Counted from the first letter of the stretch, positions 42,316-51,970 are shown. The stretch is DNA of 64,000 nt from an uncultured Alphaproteobacteria bacterium (GCA_934276735.1 CAKQTG010000002.1:366938-430937); one strand, 5' to 3'. Program-made: numbers and translations. Notes: generated from the sequence alone by a model not told the origin.

Positions 42316-43251
42316 TTACTTTCCAATAGAATCGTAATTTTTACGGATAATCTTGGCGCACTTGCGCAGGCCTGCTGATTCCGCCGGTGACATTTTCGGC
42401 ATAATCGGGGCAGATGCACCATCAGCCCCAACCACACGCGGCAACGACATTGCAACCATATTTGCACCCGTCCCATTTACACAACTGACGGTCAAGATAC
42501 GATGTTCGTTATTTATTATGCAACGCAGCAAATCCGCCGCCGCCGCACCAATTCCGTCCCAGGTTGCGCCGCGCCCCTGGATAATTTCATACGCCGCATT
42601 ACGCACGCGGTGTTCAATTGTTGCACGCGTGGTCTTGGGCAGTGATATTTTCGTCTGGCGGCAAAAGTCATCCAGCGCAATCGCGCCAATCGTGGCAGAC
42701 GTCCAATTTACCACACTGGAATCGCCATGTTCGCCCAACACATATGAATTGATAGATTGGGTCGACACCGACAGTTGCCGCGACAAAATCGTGCGCAGAC
42801 GCGCCGAATCCAGCATAGTCCCCGTGCCAATCACGCGCGACGCCGGCAACCGTGACAATTTCTGGGTCAGCATAACCATCACATCCAACGGATTCGTGAC
42901 CATAATAATCTTGACCGTTTTTGCATCAACATTCGCCATAACACGCGGCACAATGTCAGAAATTACCGCAACATTTTTATTCAACAGGTCTGTGCGGCTT
43001 TCGCCTGGCTTTTGATTTGCGCCGGCGGCGATGATAACTATGTCAGACCCACGAATGCCGCGATAATTGCTGACCGCGGAAATTTTAACGTCAAAGCCAA
43101 AACTGGCGGCGTGGCCTAAATCTTCGGCGGCGGCACGTGCGCGAATTGCGTCACGGTCGAATAAAACTATTTCGTGAACGAACCCAGTATTTTTAACCGC
43201 GGTGGCAACCGCCGACCCGACCGTTCCAACACCAATAATTGCAATTTTCAT
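42316..43251 (-). CDS. ldh: L-lactate dehydrogenase
   Basis: 311 residues. NAD-binding GVGTVGSAVATAV, substrate loop AGANQKPGESR with the Gln that favours pyruvate over oxaloacetate, catalytic His in VLGEHGDSS, and GTGTMLDSARLR. It regenerates NAD during fermentation. AGAGAGGAATCAC precedes the start. Malate dehydrogenase is excluded mainly by the Gln. Confidence 0.9.
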   Translation of the reverse strand: MKIAIIGVGTVGSAVATAVKNTGFVHEIVLFDRDAIRARAAAEDLGHAASFGFDVKISAVSNYRGIRGSDIVIIAAGANQKPGESRTDLLNKNVAVISDIVPRVMANVDAKTVKIIMVTNPLDVMVMLTQKLSRLPASRVIGTGTMLDSARLRTILSRQLSVSTQSINSYVLGEHGDSSVVNWTSATIGAIALDDFCRQTKISLPKTTRATIEHRVRNAAYEIIQGRGATWDGIGAAAADLLRCIINNEHRILTVSCVNGTGANMVAMSLPRVVGADGASAPIMPKMSPAESAGLRKCAKIIRKNYDSIGK

Positions 43252-43334
43252 GTGATTCCTCTCTCTGTTTTTTTGTCAGTCTGATTATATCAAATTTTTA
43301 CCCCACCGTCCAGAAAACCGCATAGGATTTTTAT

Positions 43335-43754
43335 TTACTTTTGTAATTTTGTTCGCAGTTCGGACGAAGATATATCTTTGGTATATGGGAACTGAATTAC
43401 CTGGACCCCAAGTGCACGAATCCGTTCATTTTCCGCAACAATGTAATCTTTAGTTGGCTCATCGCCTCGAAAATAAAAATCTATCTTTATATTTTTTTGT
43501 AACAGCCAACGTATAAAATCAACTGCGTTATTTGTGCATAATTCTGCATTGGATACACAGAAAATGCTGCGTATAATTTCTAACCTGTCACGTTCGTTTA
43601 TTATTGGAATTTTATGTTTATCGCGCAATACTACCGCATCAGTATTTACACCGGCAATTAAACAATCACAATGCACCCTGGCATTTTTTAATAAATTCAA
43701 ATGTCCGATATGAAACATATCAAACGTTCCAACAACAACACCTGTGCGCATCAA
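43335..43754 (-). CDS. Cytidylyltransferase-like protein (TagD type)
   Basis: 139 residues. VVVGTFDMFHIGHLNLLKNA holds the HxGH nucleotidyltransferase motif, and YTKDISSSELRTKL the C-terminal ISSSxL motif. This family makes CDP-activated polyols or CDP-choline-like donors. Overlap by ATGA with licD indicates joint action: it would supply the donor for LicD phosphoryl transfer to a surface glycan. Confidence 0.82.
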   Translation of the reverse strand: MMRTGVVVGTFDMFHIGHLNLLKNARVHCDCLIAGVNTDAVVLRDKHKIPIINERDRLEIIRSIFCVSNAELCTNNAVDFIRWLLQKNIKIDFYFRGDEPTKDYIVAENERIRALGVQVIQFPYTKDISSSELRTKLQK

Positions 43755-44755
43755 TTTTCTCCGTCTTTAAAAATCATCTGGTATAAATCACTGTCGGATA
43801 TAGCCAAAAATTGTTTTAAGGCAAAATACTGCACGATACCTATCTCATCGTAATGGCGTGAAAAACGTTCTGGTAACCGCCATATATCCCCCCAAACGAT
43901 AAAAGCGTAATCATCAATTAAATTTGGGAACGGGAAATTATGCCCTTCGAATTCAAGTCTGCGTATTGGATATATCACACTGTGGGGGAAAACTTCATTT
44001 GATTTACTGCAAGCAGAAAAATGCGTCAAGCCGCCAGTGTTACTTGCAGGTCTATTCTGTCTGATTATTTTTTCAAACAAATTATTTTCAATACTTACTA
44101 TCGCACGAATTTTATCAATTTTGTTATTACGTACCTGTATTGAATCCGACGATAAAATTTCAATATTATCCCTGTGATGCAATGAAATTCTTTTTTCAGA
44201 GTGAATTTTTGTATACAACGATTTGCGTTTTAAATATAAATTAAAATTATCGGCATTGATATCTGCATCCAGCATTTCGAATCGAAAGATATCAATAAAT
44301 AGCCCCGTTGGTTTATGATGCAATTTAAACATATTCCAACTTGTTCCAAAACTTATCGAAAACTCTGGCCCCAAGTTTATATGTAACAGTTTTGAAAACA
44401 GTTTGTTCCAACTGTCACCTATGACGGCAACATCTATATCGTCATCCCATGGAATGCAGCCATTATGACGGATTTTTCCGATAACAGACCCGCCAATTAA
44501 AATATATTCTATATCATTTGTCGTAAAGAATTTATCCAACGCCGATAATAATTTAATGTTTGAGCACTGTATCATACGCGCGATACCATGCGCTGGCGAT
44601 ATTTTTGAAAAATCCATTTCTGCATGCAATATGCTTATCGCGTTTTCTATCAAAATTGCATTTGTATCAATACCCTGGGCCCGGATAAAATCCCGCATAC
44701 GGCGTGTCGGAAATATTAAAGCCAGAATTCTGTATATTATTCGTCTCAAAATCAT
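43751..44755 (-). CDS. LicD family phosphotransferase
   Basis: 334 residues. YILIGGSVIGKIRHNGCIPWDDDIDVAV is the LicD nucleotidyltransferase core, with metal-binding D104-D106 and D108, and FIDIFRFE follows. LicD proteins add phosphocholine or a similar phospho-substituent to glycans, which often affects host interaction. ATG at 44755 has AAGGGGT upstream. Preceded by an unusual leader with a hairpin terminator. More A+T-rich than its neighbours. Confidence 0.85.
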   Translation of the reverse strand: MILRRIIYRILALIFPTRRMRDFIRAQGIDTNAILIENAISILHAEMDFSKISPAHGIARMIQCSNIKLLSALDKFFTTNDIEYILIGGSVIGKIRHNGCIPWDDDIDVAVIGDSWNKLFSKLLHINLGPEFSISFGTSWNMFKLHHKPTGLFIDIFRFEMLDADINADNFNLYLKRKSLYTKIHSEKRISLHHRDNIEILSSDSIQVRNNKIDKIRAIVSIENNLFEKIIRQNRPASNTGGLTHFSACSKSNEVFPHSVIYPIRRLEFEGHNFPFPNLIDDYAFIVWGDIWRLPERFSRHYDEIGIVQYFALKQFLAISDSDLYQMIFKDGEN

Positions 44756-44768
44756 ACCCCTTTTTGCA

Positions 44769-44846
44769 ATGGGTGGAGTTCAAACAACCGACAGATTTAT
44801 GTTTTCCGCAGTTCCGGATTTCTTGCGAGAATCCGCATCCACCCAT
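44769..44846. repeat. Inverted repeat ATGGGTGGA / TCCACCCAT
   Basis: Exact nine-base arms at 44769-44777 and 44838-44846 enclosing 60 bases, in the licD leader between the terminator-like hairpin and the start codon. It could form an mRNA structure. Confidence 0.6.
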
Positions 44847-44864
44847 GTTCGTTGCTGAAAATTA

Positions 44865-44898
44865 AGGGAAAAAGAAAACCACCAAAATCATTGGTGGT
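44865..44898 (-). terminator. Intrinsic terminator in the licD leader
   Basis: ACCACCAA-TGATT-TTGGTGGT stem followed by TTTTCTTTTT on the minus strand. It lies about 110 bases before licD on the same strand, so it could act as an attenuator or end a short leader RNA. Confidence 0.75.
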
Positions 44899-44916
44899 CG
44901 GGAGGTTCAAAAATCA

Positions 44917-45114
44917 TCATGTCGAAATGACCCCGCCGGCCTTTGGGTTACCCCTGTTGTATACGCCGGTGGCCCCCCGACCAAATGACGGGGTCAAACC
45001 ACAATAAATGGCGCAAACGCGCCGCATATTGTGCGGATACGGTGCAACATTTTCTTGCACTGCGACATATATAGGATTTTTGACGATCCCGAACCTTATT
45101 CCCATAAGATTCAT
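44917..45114 (-). CDS. Possible 65-residue leader ORF
   Basis: The product ends GRGATGVYNRGNPKAGGVIST. It precedes the licD-leader terminator on the same strand by 20 bases. No convincing ribosome site is seen. This ending reminds me of small phage-linked ORFs, but I cannot name a family. It could be a leader RNA rather than a protein. Confidence 0.3.
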   Translation of the reverse strand: MNLMGIRFGIVKNPIYVAVQENVAPYPHNMRRVCAIYCGLTPSFGRGATGVYNRGNPKAGGVIST

Positions 45115-45162
45115 ATCTCAGGGTATAGTTTCATATCCATTTTTGCAAGTTAAATTTTAGTC

Positions 45163-45192
45163 AAAAAAAATCCCCTGGGCACGCCCAGGGGA
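45163..45192 (-). terminator. Terminator of the olsB-plsC-proS transcript
   Basis: TCCCCTGGGC / GCCCAGGGGA ten-base stem with an AAAAAAAA run on the left, i.e. T run on the minus strand, 30 bases after the proS stop. Confidence 0.9.
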
Positions 45193-45221
45193 TATTTATC
45201 CTGACCTTTTCCAATTACAGA

Positions 45222-46502
45222 TTATTTGCCAGATAATTTCTGGATTGCGCACTGCACATCCGCGATACATGTATCAACACCAAATGTCCCCGGCATAGAT
45301 GACGTATCCATATCGTTCACACGATATTTAACCTCTATGGCGTTATTAGCCAAGTTCTTTTGTGACACAATCAGGCGAATTGGTGCCGCAACCAGGTCGG
45401 CGTCGGCAAACTTTTCACCAGCGCGCGCATCACGCGTATCCAACAGTGTGTCAACACCCGCGGCGCGTAAATCATTATAGATTTTTTCTGCCAGTGGCAC
45501 TGTGCGACCATCTTTGTCCGGCAGTGCGATAACCTCTACTGCGAACGGGGCAGTGGCCATGTTCCAACGTGGTCCGTATTCATCTGCGCTTTCTTCCAAA
45601 ATCGCCGCCAGGGTGCGTCCAACCCCAATACCATAGCAACCCATAATCGGGTGCTTTTCCGTGCCATCGGCCGCCGTGTATGTCAGGTTCATAGACGCCG
45701 AATATTTTGTCCCCAACTGGAAAATATTGCCAACCTCTACCCCGCGAACCTTGTGCATTATTTTGCCACAGTGTGGGCAATTTTCATTGTTTTCATCAAC
45801 CATCTCCTTGTTCGCGCGGAATCCGCAATCGCACATGTAAATGGTGTCTTCGCCCATTTCGTTTATCAATTGGAATTCATGCGCGATATTGCCACCCATG
45901 TCGCCGGTTGATGACAGCACATCCACAACGTTACGCAGGCCGCAACGCGCAAAAATGCGTTTGTACGCCGCCAATTGACGGGCATAGTATGTTTCTAAAT
46001 CCGCCTGGGTTTCGTGGAACGAATACGCGTCCTTCATAATAAATTCACGGGTCCGAATCAGTCCTGCACGCACGCGCAATTCATCACGAAACTTTGTCTG
46101 AATCTGGTACACCATAAATGGCAATTGGCGATATGTCGTCAGAACCGATTTAACAAAATCCACCACCACTTCTTCGTGTGTTGGGTTCAGCACATAATCG
46201 GCACCGCCACGGCCCTTGAATTTCGCCAAGACGTCAACCGTATCATAACGTCCGGATTGTTTCCAAATTTCCGCGCCACTGACCACCGGCATCAGGATTT
46301 CCTGGCCATCGATAGCGTCCATTTCATCACGGATAATGTTTTCAATATTGCGAACAACGCGCCATCCCAATGGGGACAGAGTGTATCCGCCCTGGAATGT
46401 TTGGTATATATAGCCGGCCTTGACCGCCATTTTGTGTCCCGGGGTTGTTGCGCCCGCGACATCACCATACAAACGTTTTACACATAAATTTTCAATTTTC
46501 AT
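45222..46502 (-). CDS. proS: Prolyl-tRNA synthetase, short alphaproteobacterial type
   Basis: 426 residues. Class II motifs: RAGLIRTREFIMKDAYSFH (motif 2), GCYGIGVGRTLAA (motif 3). The roughly 180-residue editing insertion found in the E. coli enzyme is absent, as usual for alphaproteobacteria. Zinc-like cysteines CDCGFRANKEM...CPHCG are seen. Its start overlaps the plsC stop by four bases. Charges tRNA-Pro. Confidence 0.93.
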   Translation of the reverse strand: MKIENLCVKRLYGDVAGATTPGHKMAVKAGYIYQTFQGGYTLSPLGWRVVRNIENIIRDEMDAIDGQEILMPVVSGAEIWKQSGRYDTVDVLAKFKGRGGADYVLNPTHEEVVVDFVKSVLTTYRQLPFMVYQIQTKFRDELRVRAGLIRTREFIMKDAYSFHETQADLETYYARQLAAYKRIFARCGLRNVVDVLSSTGDMGGNIAHEFQLINEMGEDTIYMCDCGFRANKEMVDENNENCPHCGKIMHKVRGVEVGNIFQLGTKYSASMNLTYTAADGTEKHPIMGCYGIGVGRTLAAILEESADEYGPRWNMATAPFAVEVIALPDKDGRTVPLAEKIYNDLRAAGVDTLLDTRDARAGEKFADADLVAAPIRLIVSQKNLANNAIEVKYRVNDMDTSSMPGTFGVDTCIADVQCAIQKLSGK

Positions 46503-47344
46503 TTTTCTGTCTTCTTGTCTTTTAATTCCATATACTTATCGGATACCATTTTATGCAGGGTTTCCGCAATCTGCTTTCTGTCCTGACCCGCCAGGGGCGG
46601 TGGTGGCATAACCGTAATTTCAACGCGAAATCCGCCCAAAATCATTACATGAAACACCTGCATAAATGCACTGCGTTCACGCGCGGCACGTGGGCCCATA
46701 TCAATCTTTTTATTATCAAAATATGCATAATGATTTGCCAGATCTGCGTCAGAAATCGGTGTGCCATCACGAAAACGATAATGCACCGCCATCGGTTGCA
46801 CTGCAACATCAGAATTTTCAACAAAATTGAACAGCGTGCTTTTAAACGGCTTTACATACGCGCCGTTTGTTGTCGTGCCCTCGGGGAACAAGAACATCGG
46901 ATATTTCACCGTTTTTACGCGTTCTTGGACAACCGTCAATGCCTCTAATGCGTGTGACGGACGGCGGTCAACAAAAACCACGCCAAACTTTTCTGAAATC
47001 CATCCGACCAGTGGCCAATTGCGAACATCGGCCTTGGCAACAAAACTGCCCCCGAACGCGACCGGGAAAGTCGCAATTTCAAACAGCGACATGTGATTAC
47101 ATACCACCAACAGCGGCCGATGTAACGACAATTTGCCGTGAACCGTCACGCGTATTCCCGCCAAGAACAACAGGATACGCATAAACACGCGCATAAACCA
47201 GACCGACGCACGTCCACGCGGCAATAAAAATATAATCGGCACCTGAATCACAACCCCAACCCAGAACGCGATGAATTTCAGCGTTCCAAACAGCACCTGG
47301 AAAATATTCGGCCGACGCACGCGACGCATATTACTAGTCGGCAT
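46499..47344 (-). CDS. plsC: 1-acyl-glycerol-3-phosphate acyltransferase (PlsC / OlsA type)
   Basis: 281 residues. A membrane helix (FIAFWVGVVIQVPIIFLLP) precedes the acyltransferase core: CNHMSLFE (HX4E in place of HX4D) and LFPEGTTTNG. Because it overlaps olsB, it may be OlsA, which adds the second acyl chain to lyso-ornithine lipid, or it may serve phosphatidic acid synthesis, or both. Start 47344 has AAGGGA eight bases upstream; a start at 47350 is possible. Confidence 0.82.
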   Translation of the reverse strand: MPTSNMRRVRRPNIFQVLFGTLKFIAFWVGVVIQVPIIFLLPRGRASVWFMRVFMRILLFLAGIRVTVHGKLSLHRPLLVVCNHMSLFEIATFPVAFGGSFVAKADVRNWPLVGWISEKFGVVFVDRRPSHALEALTVVQERVKTVKYPMFLFPEGTTTNGAYVKPFKSTLFNFVENSDVAVQPMAVHYRFRDGTPISDADLANHYAYFDNKKIDMGPRAARERSAFMQVFHVMILGGFRVEITVMPPPPLAGQDRKQIAETLHKMVSDKYMELKDKKTEK

Positions 47345-48290
47345 TTTCATCGTCCCTTGAATCTTCGATATATTCGGCGTCAGCCGCATCTTCGCGCAAC
47401 AAAAATTCGACAAACGCCCCCAGAACCTTGAATGGGCCTGTCACGGGTGACAGTATAATCTTGCCCAGGGTTTTCATGGCACCATCTTTGACCTTGAACC
47501 CAGCCAGGGCATCTTCGCGACCCAAGAAATGTTTCTGATAAACACGGTCAATATTACGCGTTTCCAGCATTACGAAAACGTCATAAGAGTGGAACGGCTT
47601 GTCAATAAACACGCCACGACCAAACGTCGCCCCCAACCGCAAGTATCCCTTGACCAACGGTGTCATTTGCGCACGGGCATCAGCCTCGTCCACAAAGGCG
47701 CGTGGCAAAATGTTCATCTGGGCCAATTTCGGATTGACGCCATCGGCAAACTTTTCCGGCAACACCGTCGCACGCAGGCGCAGTGGCGACAGGTGATTGT
47801 AATACAAATACGAAATCGCCTGGGCCGATTGGGCTGGTTTATCGCCCGCCCATGACGCGACGCCAAACAAAACCAAAATCTTGCGACGCAGAACATATTC
47901 CGACAGTCCCGCCCACAGCATACGCATAACCAGCGCATTTTCACGATATTCGCGGTCAACACATGCACGCGACATTTCGGCGATATTTCCGTTCACCTTT
48001 TTAATCTTGGTAATATTAAATTCGTTTTCGGTATAAAAACCGCCCATCTTGTCGGCCGCCGCGCGGTCAATAATGCGGTATGTTCCAACCACGCGGTCAT
48101 TGTGCAATACAACCATATAGTCGGCAAAACGATCATAAGAATCATATTCTTCGCGCAGGTTTTTTTGTTCTTCGGTCGCGGTTGCGCCCTCTTCTTCAAC
48201 AAATGCGGCGTAACGCAACTGGCGCACCTGTTTTCTTTCTTCTTTGTTACGTGCCAAGCGCACCTCGTAATCGCGCACCTTGATAGCCAT
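47334..48290 (-). CDS. olsB: L-ornithine N-alpha-acyltransferase
   Basis: 318 residues. GNAT-like core RQLRYAAFVEEEGATATEE, DRVVGTYRIIDRAAA, GGFYTENEFN, EMSRACVDREYRENALVMRMLW, LFGVASWAG, AISYLYYNHLSP. This is the OlsB order of motifs; the enzyme joins a 3-hydroxyacyl group to ornithine, making a phosphate-free membrane lipid. First gene of the olsB-plsC-proS operon. Its C-terminal region of 60 residues is highly charged. Confidence 0.82.
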   Translation of the reverse strand: MAIKVRDYEVRLARNKEERKQVRQLRYAAFVEEEGATATEEQKNLREEYDSYDRFADYMVVLHNDRVVGTYRIIDRAAADKMGGFYTENEFNITKIKKVNGNIAEMSRACVDREYRENALVMRMLWAGLSEYVLRRKILVLFGVASWAGDKPAQSAQAISYLYYNHLSPLRLRATVLPEKFADGVNPKLAQMNILPRAFVDEADARAQMTPLVKGYLRLGATFGRGVFIDKPFHSYDVFVMLETRNIDRVYQKHFLGREDALAGFKVKDGAMKTLGKIILSPVTGPFKVLGAFVEFLLREDAADAEYIEDSRDDENAD

Positions 48291-48454
48291 AAATACATCC
48301 TTTTATATCAATCTATAACAGGAAGATTATCAGAGAATATATACTTTATCAATTATTTTTATTTGGGTTGCAATTTAGGCGTCATATGATATGCTGTGAA
48401 TATTGTCACGGGTAACCGGCGACAACTTTGTCTTCAAACGCAAAGGGAATTTTT

Positions 48455-48562
48455 ATGGCAGTATGTATTTCGGGCAAACACGCATTTGCCCATGTGCATT
48501 TTCGTTGGCGCACGTTACGCGTTTCCCTTGCAACCGCGGGGAAACAGAGATGTCGCGCATAA
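48455..48562 (+). CDS. Small ORF overlapping the start of the glycosyltransferase operon
   Basis: 35 residues, beginning MAVCISGKHAFAHVHFRWRT. AAAGGGAATTTTT gives a good ribosome site. Its last codons overlap the first codons of the GT4 gene (start 48550), so it could be a leader peptide that couples translation. No homologue recognised. Confidence 0.4.
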   Translation: MAVCISGKHAFAHVHFRWRTLRVSLATAGKQRCRA

Positions 48563-49737
48563 AAGTTGCATTTTGTATTCCTGATATGATTATTGGCGGG
48601 GTTGAAACCGTATTTATCCAGACAATGGCTGAAATGCTGGCGCGTGGCGACATTGAAATATCGGTTATTATGCGCCAGAAATTACGCGAACAATACTTTA
48701 TCGATTGGTTTAATCAGCACCCCCAGGTGAAATTATATACACTGCACCCGTTGGCGGATTGGTTTGAACACCTGCACAAATATACACATGGATTTCCACT
48801 GGAAAACATGCGTCGAATTGCGTATGGCGCATACAAGAAATTTAAAAATCATCTGGCCATGCGGCGTGGAATTTTTGCCTGCCAGGACATATTAATAGAC
48901 TATAAAAATTGCGAATTCGCGCGGCAATTACGCAATTGCTGTCAGCCAAAGATTGCATGGGTTCATGGGTCAATAAACTATTTTGAATACGCACACCTGG
49001 CACAATATATGGACATATATGACCGCGTGGTATGCCTGACCGACAGTTTTGTTTCAGACTTTAAACAGCAATACCCCCAGTATGCGGATAAAATCGTGCG
49101 AATTTACAATCCGGTGGATGTGGCGGGCATTCGTGCAATCGCCGCAAGCCGCCCTGCATATCCCGGAAAATACTTCTGCTGTGTATCGCGCCTGACACCG
49201 GACAAGGATATCCAGACGGTAATCAGCGCATTTGATAAATTTGTATCGCACAGCGGGGCAACAGACGTAAAACTGTTGATTATTGGAACCGGCAGCACAG
49301 AACAGAAATTACGTGCCCAGGCGACGGCAACAAAATGCGCATCCCAGATTGAATTCATGGGTGCAATTCCAACACCGTTTGGTTATATGGCGCACGCCAT
49401 GGCAAACATATTATCCAGCCATAACGAAGGCCTGGGCATGGTATTGCTGGAAAGTGCGGCATTGGGTGCGATATGTATTTCGTCTGACTGTAAAAATGGG
49501 CCAGCCGAAATTTTGATGCATGGACGCGCGGGAATACTATTTGCCCCGGGCAATTCTGACCAACTAGCCGACGCAATGCGAACAGTATATCGTGGTGGCC
49601 CAGACATTGAAAAAATGCGCGAAAATGCAACCCGCGGTCTGGAACGATTTGCAACCGCAAAAATATCCGCAGAAATTGTAGAATTACTGAACGACGTTGT
49701 ATCAAGCCGGGGGGGAAAATGCCAAAAATCTCGATAA
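48550..49737 (+). CDS. Glycosyltransferase, family 4 (GT-B fold)
   Basis: 395 residues. N-terminal domain CIPDMIIGGVETVFIQTM, then the nucleotide-sugar domain: CVSRLTPDKDIQTVISAF, LIIGTGSTEQKL, IEFMGAIPTPFGYMAHA, SSHNEGLGMVLLESAALG (E-x7-E). It builds a surface polysaccharide or LPS outer core. First of five linked transferases. Start MSRIKV at 48550 is preferred to a 49-codon upstream extension that lacks family features. Confidence 0.88.
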   Translation: MSRIKVAFCIPDMIIGGVETVFIQTMAEMLARGDIEISVIMRQKLREQYFIDWFNQHPQVKLYTLHPLADWFEHLHKYTHGFPLENMRRIAYGAYKKFKNHLAMRRGIFACQDILIDYKNCEFARQLRNCCQPKIAWVHGSINYFEYAHLAQYMDIYDRVVCLTDSFVSDFKQQYPQYADKIVRIYNPVDVAGIRAIAASRPAYPGKYFCCVSRLTPDKDIQTVISAFDKFVSHSGATDVKLLIIGTGSTEQKLRAQATATKCASQIEFMGAIPTPFGYMAHAMANILSSHNEGLGMVLLESAALGAICISSDCKNGPAEILMHGRAGILFAPGNSDQLADAMRTVYRGGPDIEKMRENATRGLERFATAKISAEIVELLNDVVSSRGGKCQKSR

Positions 49738-50822
49738 TTGTGCCTGTGTACAATGTTGAAAAATATATTGCAAAATGCATTCACGCATTACAAGCCCAAA
49801 CATTTCGTGACATTGAAATAATCTGTATTGATGACCGTGGTAATGACGCATCGATGAATATCTTGCGGGAAATAGCCCGTGGGGATAAACGAATAAAAAT
49901 TATCCAGAACGCAAAAAACAGTGGGATTGCCCAAACGCGTAATGCCGGTCTGGGCGCGGCAATCGCACCATACGTAATGTGGTGTGATTCCGATGATTGG
50001 TATGAACCCCAAATGTGCGAAATGATGTATAACGCAATCACATCCACTGGTGCCGACATTGCAGTATGTGGCGTGAACACGATATACGAGGCTGATGTCC
50101 ACTGTCGCCAATCTGATGCCCAAGCGTTTTTTATTCCGCGTGCCGAAACGCGACTGGTATCACCCGAAATCGTAAATTCATCTAGTGTCAGTCTGTGGAA
50201 CAAAATTTTTCGACGCGACATTATCACAGAAAACCAGATAACATTTCCGCCAAACCTGCATTACGAGGACGATTTCTTTTTCCGGGCATACATGTGCCAC
50301 GCGAAAACGATAACGTATGTGCCGACGCGCCTGTATAATTATCGCCGTAACGCCGGTTCTATTATGAACAAGACTTTTAATCAAACTGGCGGATACAGCA
50401 CAGATTGTCTGAAAATCGCGATGGCGTTTTATGAATATTTGGCCCAGCATAACATGTTAGATGGAAAATATGATGAATACTGGCAGACGGTATTTATCCC
50501 ATATTTCAAACTGGCACTAGCACGCGCTCCGAATAAAAACGCAGCCGATATGGCGGCAATGATGGCGCGTAACTTTGCCCATGATAAATACACGCACCCC
50601 AGTGCTGATTTCTGGACCGACCGCGCCGTCCGTCTAATCACTGAATCAAAAATGCGCATACCGCGAATAATGCAACGTTCATTTATTCGTCACATTTGTG
50701 ACGAGTATAAAAACGAATATGCAATCGGGCCGATTTCTGTATTCAAAATAAAATATACACCCACGCGCACGACATACCATCTGTTTGGAATTCCATTTAT
50801 AATCAAAAGGCACCGTTCATGA
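49719..50822 (+). CDS. Glycosyltransferase, family 2 (GT-A fold)
   Basis: 367 residues. ISIIVPVYNVEKYIAKCIHAL, IEIICIDDRGNDASM, ARNAGL-like TRNAGLGAAIAPYVMWCDSDDWY (metal-binding DSDD) are classical. A later ALWNKIFRR-type motif (SVSLWNKIFRRDII) and HYEDDFFFR follow. It overlaps the GT4 gene by 19 bases and the next gene by ATGA, so it is part of one transcript. Donor and acceptor unknown. Confidence 0.9.
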   Translation: MPKISIIVPVYNVEKYIAKCIHALQAQTFRDIEIICIDDRGNDASMNILREIARGDKRIKIIQNAKNSGIAQTRNAGLGAAIAPYVMWCDSDDWYEPQMCEMMYNAITSTGADIAVCGVNTIYEADVHCRQSDAQAFFIPRAETRLVSPEIVNSSSVSLWNKIFRRDIITENQITFPPNLHYEDDFFFRAYMCHAKTITYVPTRLYNYRRNAGSIMNKTFNQTGGYSTDCLKIAMAFYEYLAQHNMLDGKYDEYWQTVFIPYFKLALARAPNKNAADMAAMMARNFAHDKYTHPSADFWTDRAVRLITESKMRIPRIMQRSFIRHICDEYKNEYAIGPISVFKIKYTPTRTTYHLFGIPFIIKRHRS

Positions 50823-51970
50823 AGAAAGCGAAAAAAATATTCACAAAATTTATATGCCTGTTTATATGGCAACCCCAGGCACGCCGAAATGTGCGCAGTT
50901 TTATTACGAACTTTGAATTCATATCGTATTTACGATTTATAGCGTCACGCGTTCGTCCAAACACGGTATTGCTGATAGAACCCAACAACACCCATGGCGA
51001 AGTTGCAGGTGGTATCCTGCCCCTGTTTCAGAAATTGGGTATGAACGTTGACATTTTGATGAACGAGTGTCCACTGTCAGAACGCCCATTTTGTCGCCAA
51101 GATATGCGCAACACGCGCGTTTTCAAGATTGGTATGCGGGGGTTAAACTTATTCTTTGACAATCCCAAATGCGATAAATATCGTGCAGTTTTCCTGATGA
51201 CCAGTGCATGTTACTGGGCACAAAAACCGGCCGGCGGATATACGTCCAGCCTGCAATTCTTTACACGGCAATTACCACGAATGCATGTGATTGAACATGA
51301 CCTGGGCGATGTGACAGAATTTGGCGAAGAAAATATGTTAAAAACAGGTCGCCTGATAACACTGGGGAAATTTGACCGGGGCATATTTATCAATCCACAC
51401 ATGTTTGGCCCCGTTAAAAAATTACCAAAACACAATCCAACCCACTTTATCGTTGTCGGTGGCATAGAACCCCAGCGCAAAAACTTTGCCATGTTGATTG
51501 ATGCGATGCAACAACTGGTTCGCCAGCACCGCGATTTTATGGTTACGGTTATTGGGCGCGGCAAAATGTCCGACATACCGGCTGAATTGCACCCACATAT
51601 CCAGATTATGGGTCGCTTGGATTTCCCGCGTATGTTTGACCAAATTGAAAATGCAGATTTCTTTTTGACACTGTTGGATCCAGAAAATCCCGCCCACGAC
51701 CGGTATATCACAACGGGCGTTACCGGTTCGGCGCAATTGATCTATAGTTTTGCCAAGGTTCCAGTTGTCCATAAAAAGTTTGCCGGATTCTATCGGTTTG
51801 ATGAAACAAATGCGATTGTTTATGACGGCACGCTGGGCGATGCAATGGCGCACGCAATTGATATTGCGCCCGACAAATATATCCAAATGCAAACTGCACT
51901 GACCAACACCGCCAACGCAATCACCACCGAAAGTATTAAAAATTTAAAAGGGAGGTTAAATGTTAAATAA
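50819..51970 (+). CDS. Glycosyltransferase, GT-B fold
   Basis: 383 residues. The first 45 residues are basic with a hydrophobic stretch (FTKFICLFIWQPQARR). The second half holds the donor domain: FIVVGGIEPQRKNFAMLIDAM, VTVIGRGKMSD, IQIMGRLDFPRMFDQIENADFFLTLLD, GVTGSAQLIYSFAKVPVVH. Family 4-like, but the N-terminal part is atypical. Overlaps both neighbours in the cluster. Confidence 0.78.
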   Translation: MKKAKKIFTKFICLFIWQPQARRNVRSFITNFEFISYLRFIASRVRPNTVLLIEPNNTHGEVAGGILPLFQKLGMNVDILMNECPLSERPFCRQDMRNTRVFKIGMRGLNLFFDNPKCDKYRAVFLMTSACYWAQKPAGGYTSSLQFFTRQLPRMHVIEHDLGDVTEFGEENMLKTGRLITLGKFDRGIFINPHMFGPVKKLPKHNPTHFIVVGGIEPQRKNFAMLIDAMQQLVRQHRDFMVTVIGRGKMSDIPAELHPHIQIMGRLDFPRMFDQIENADFFLTLLDPENPAHDRYITTGVTGSAQLIYSFAKVPVVHKKFAGFYRFDETNAIVYDGTLGDAMAHAIDIAPDKYIQMQTALTNTANAITTESIKNLKGRLNVK

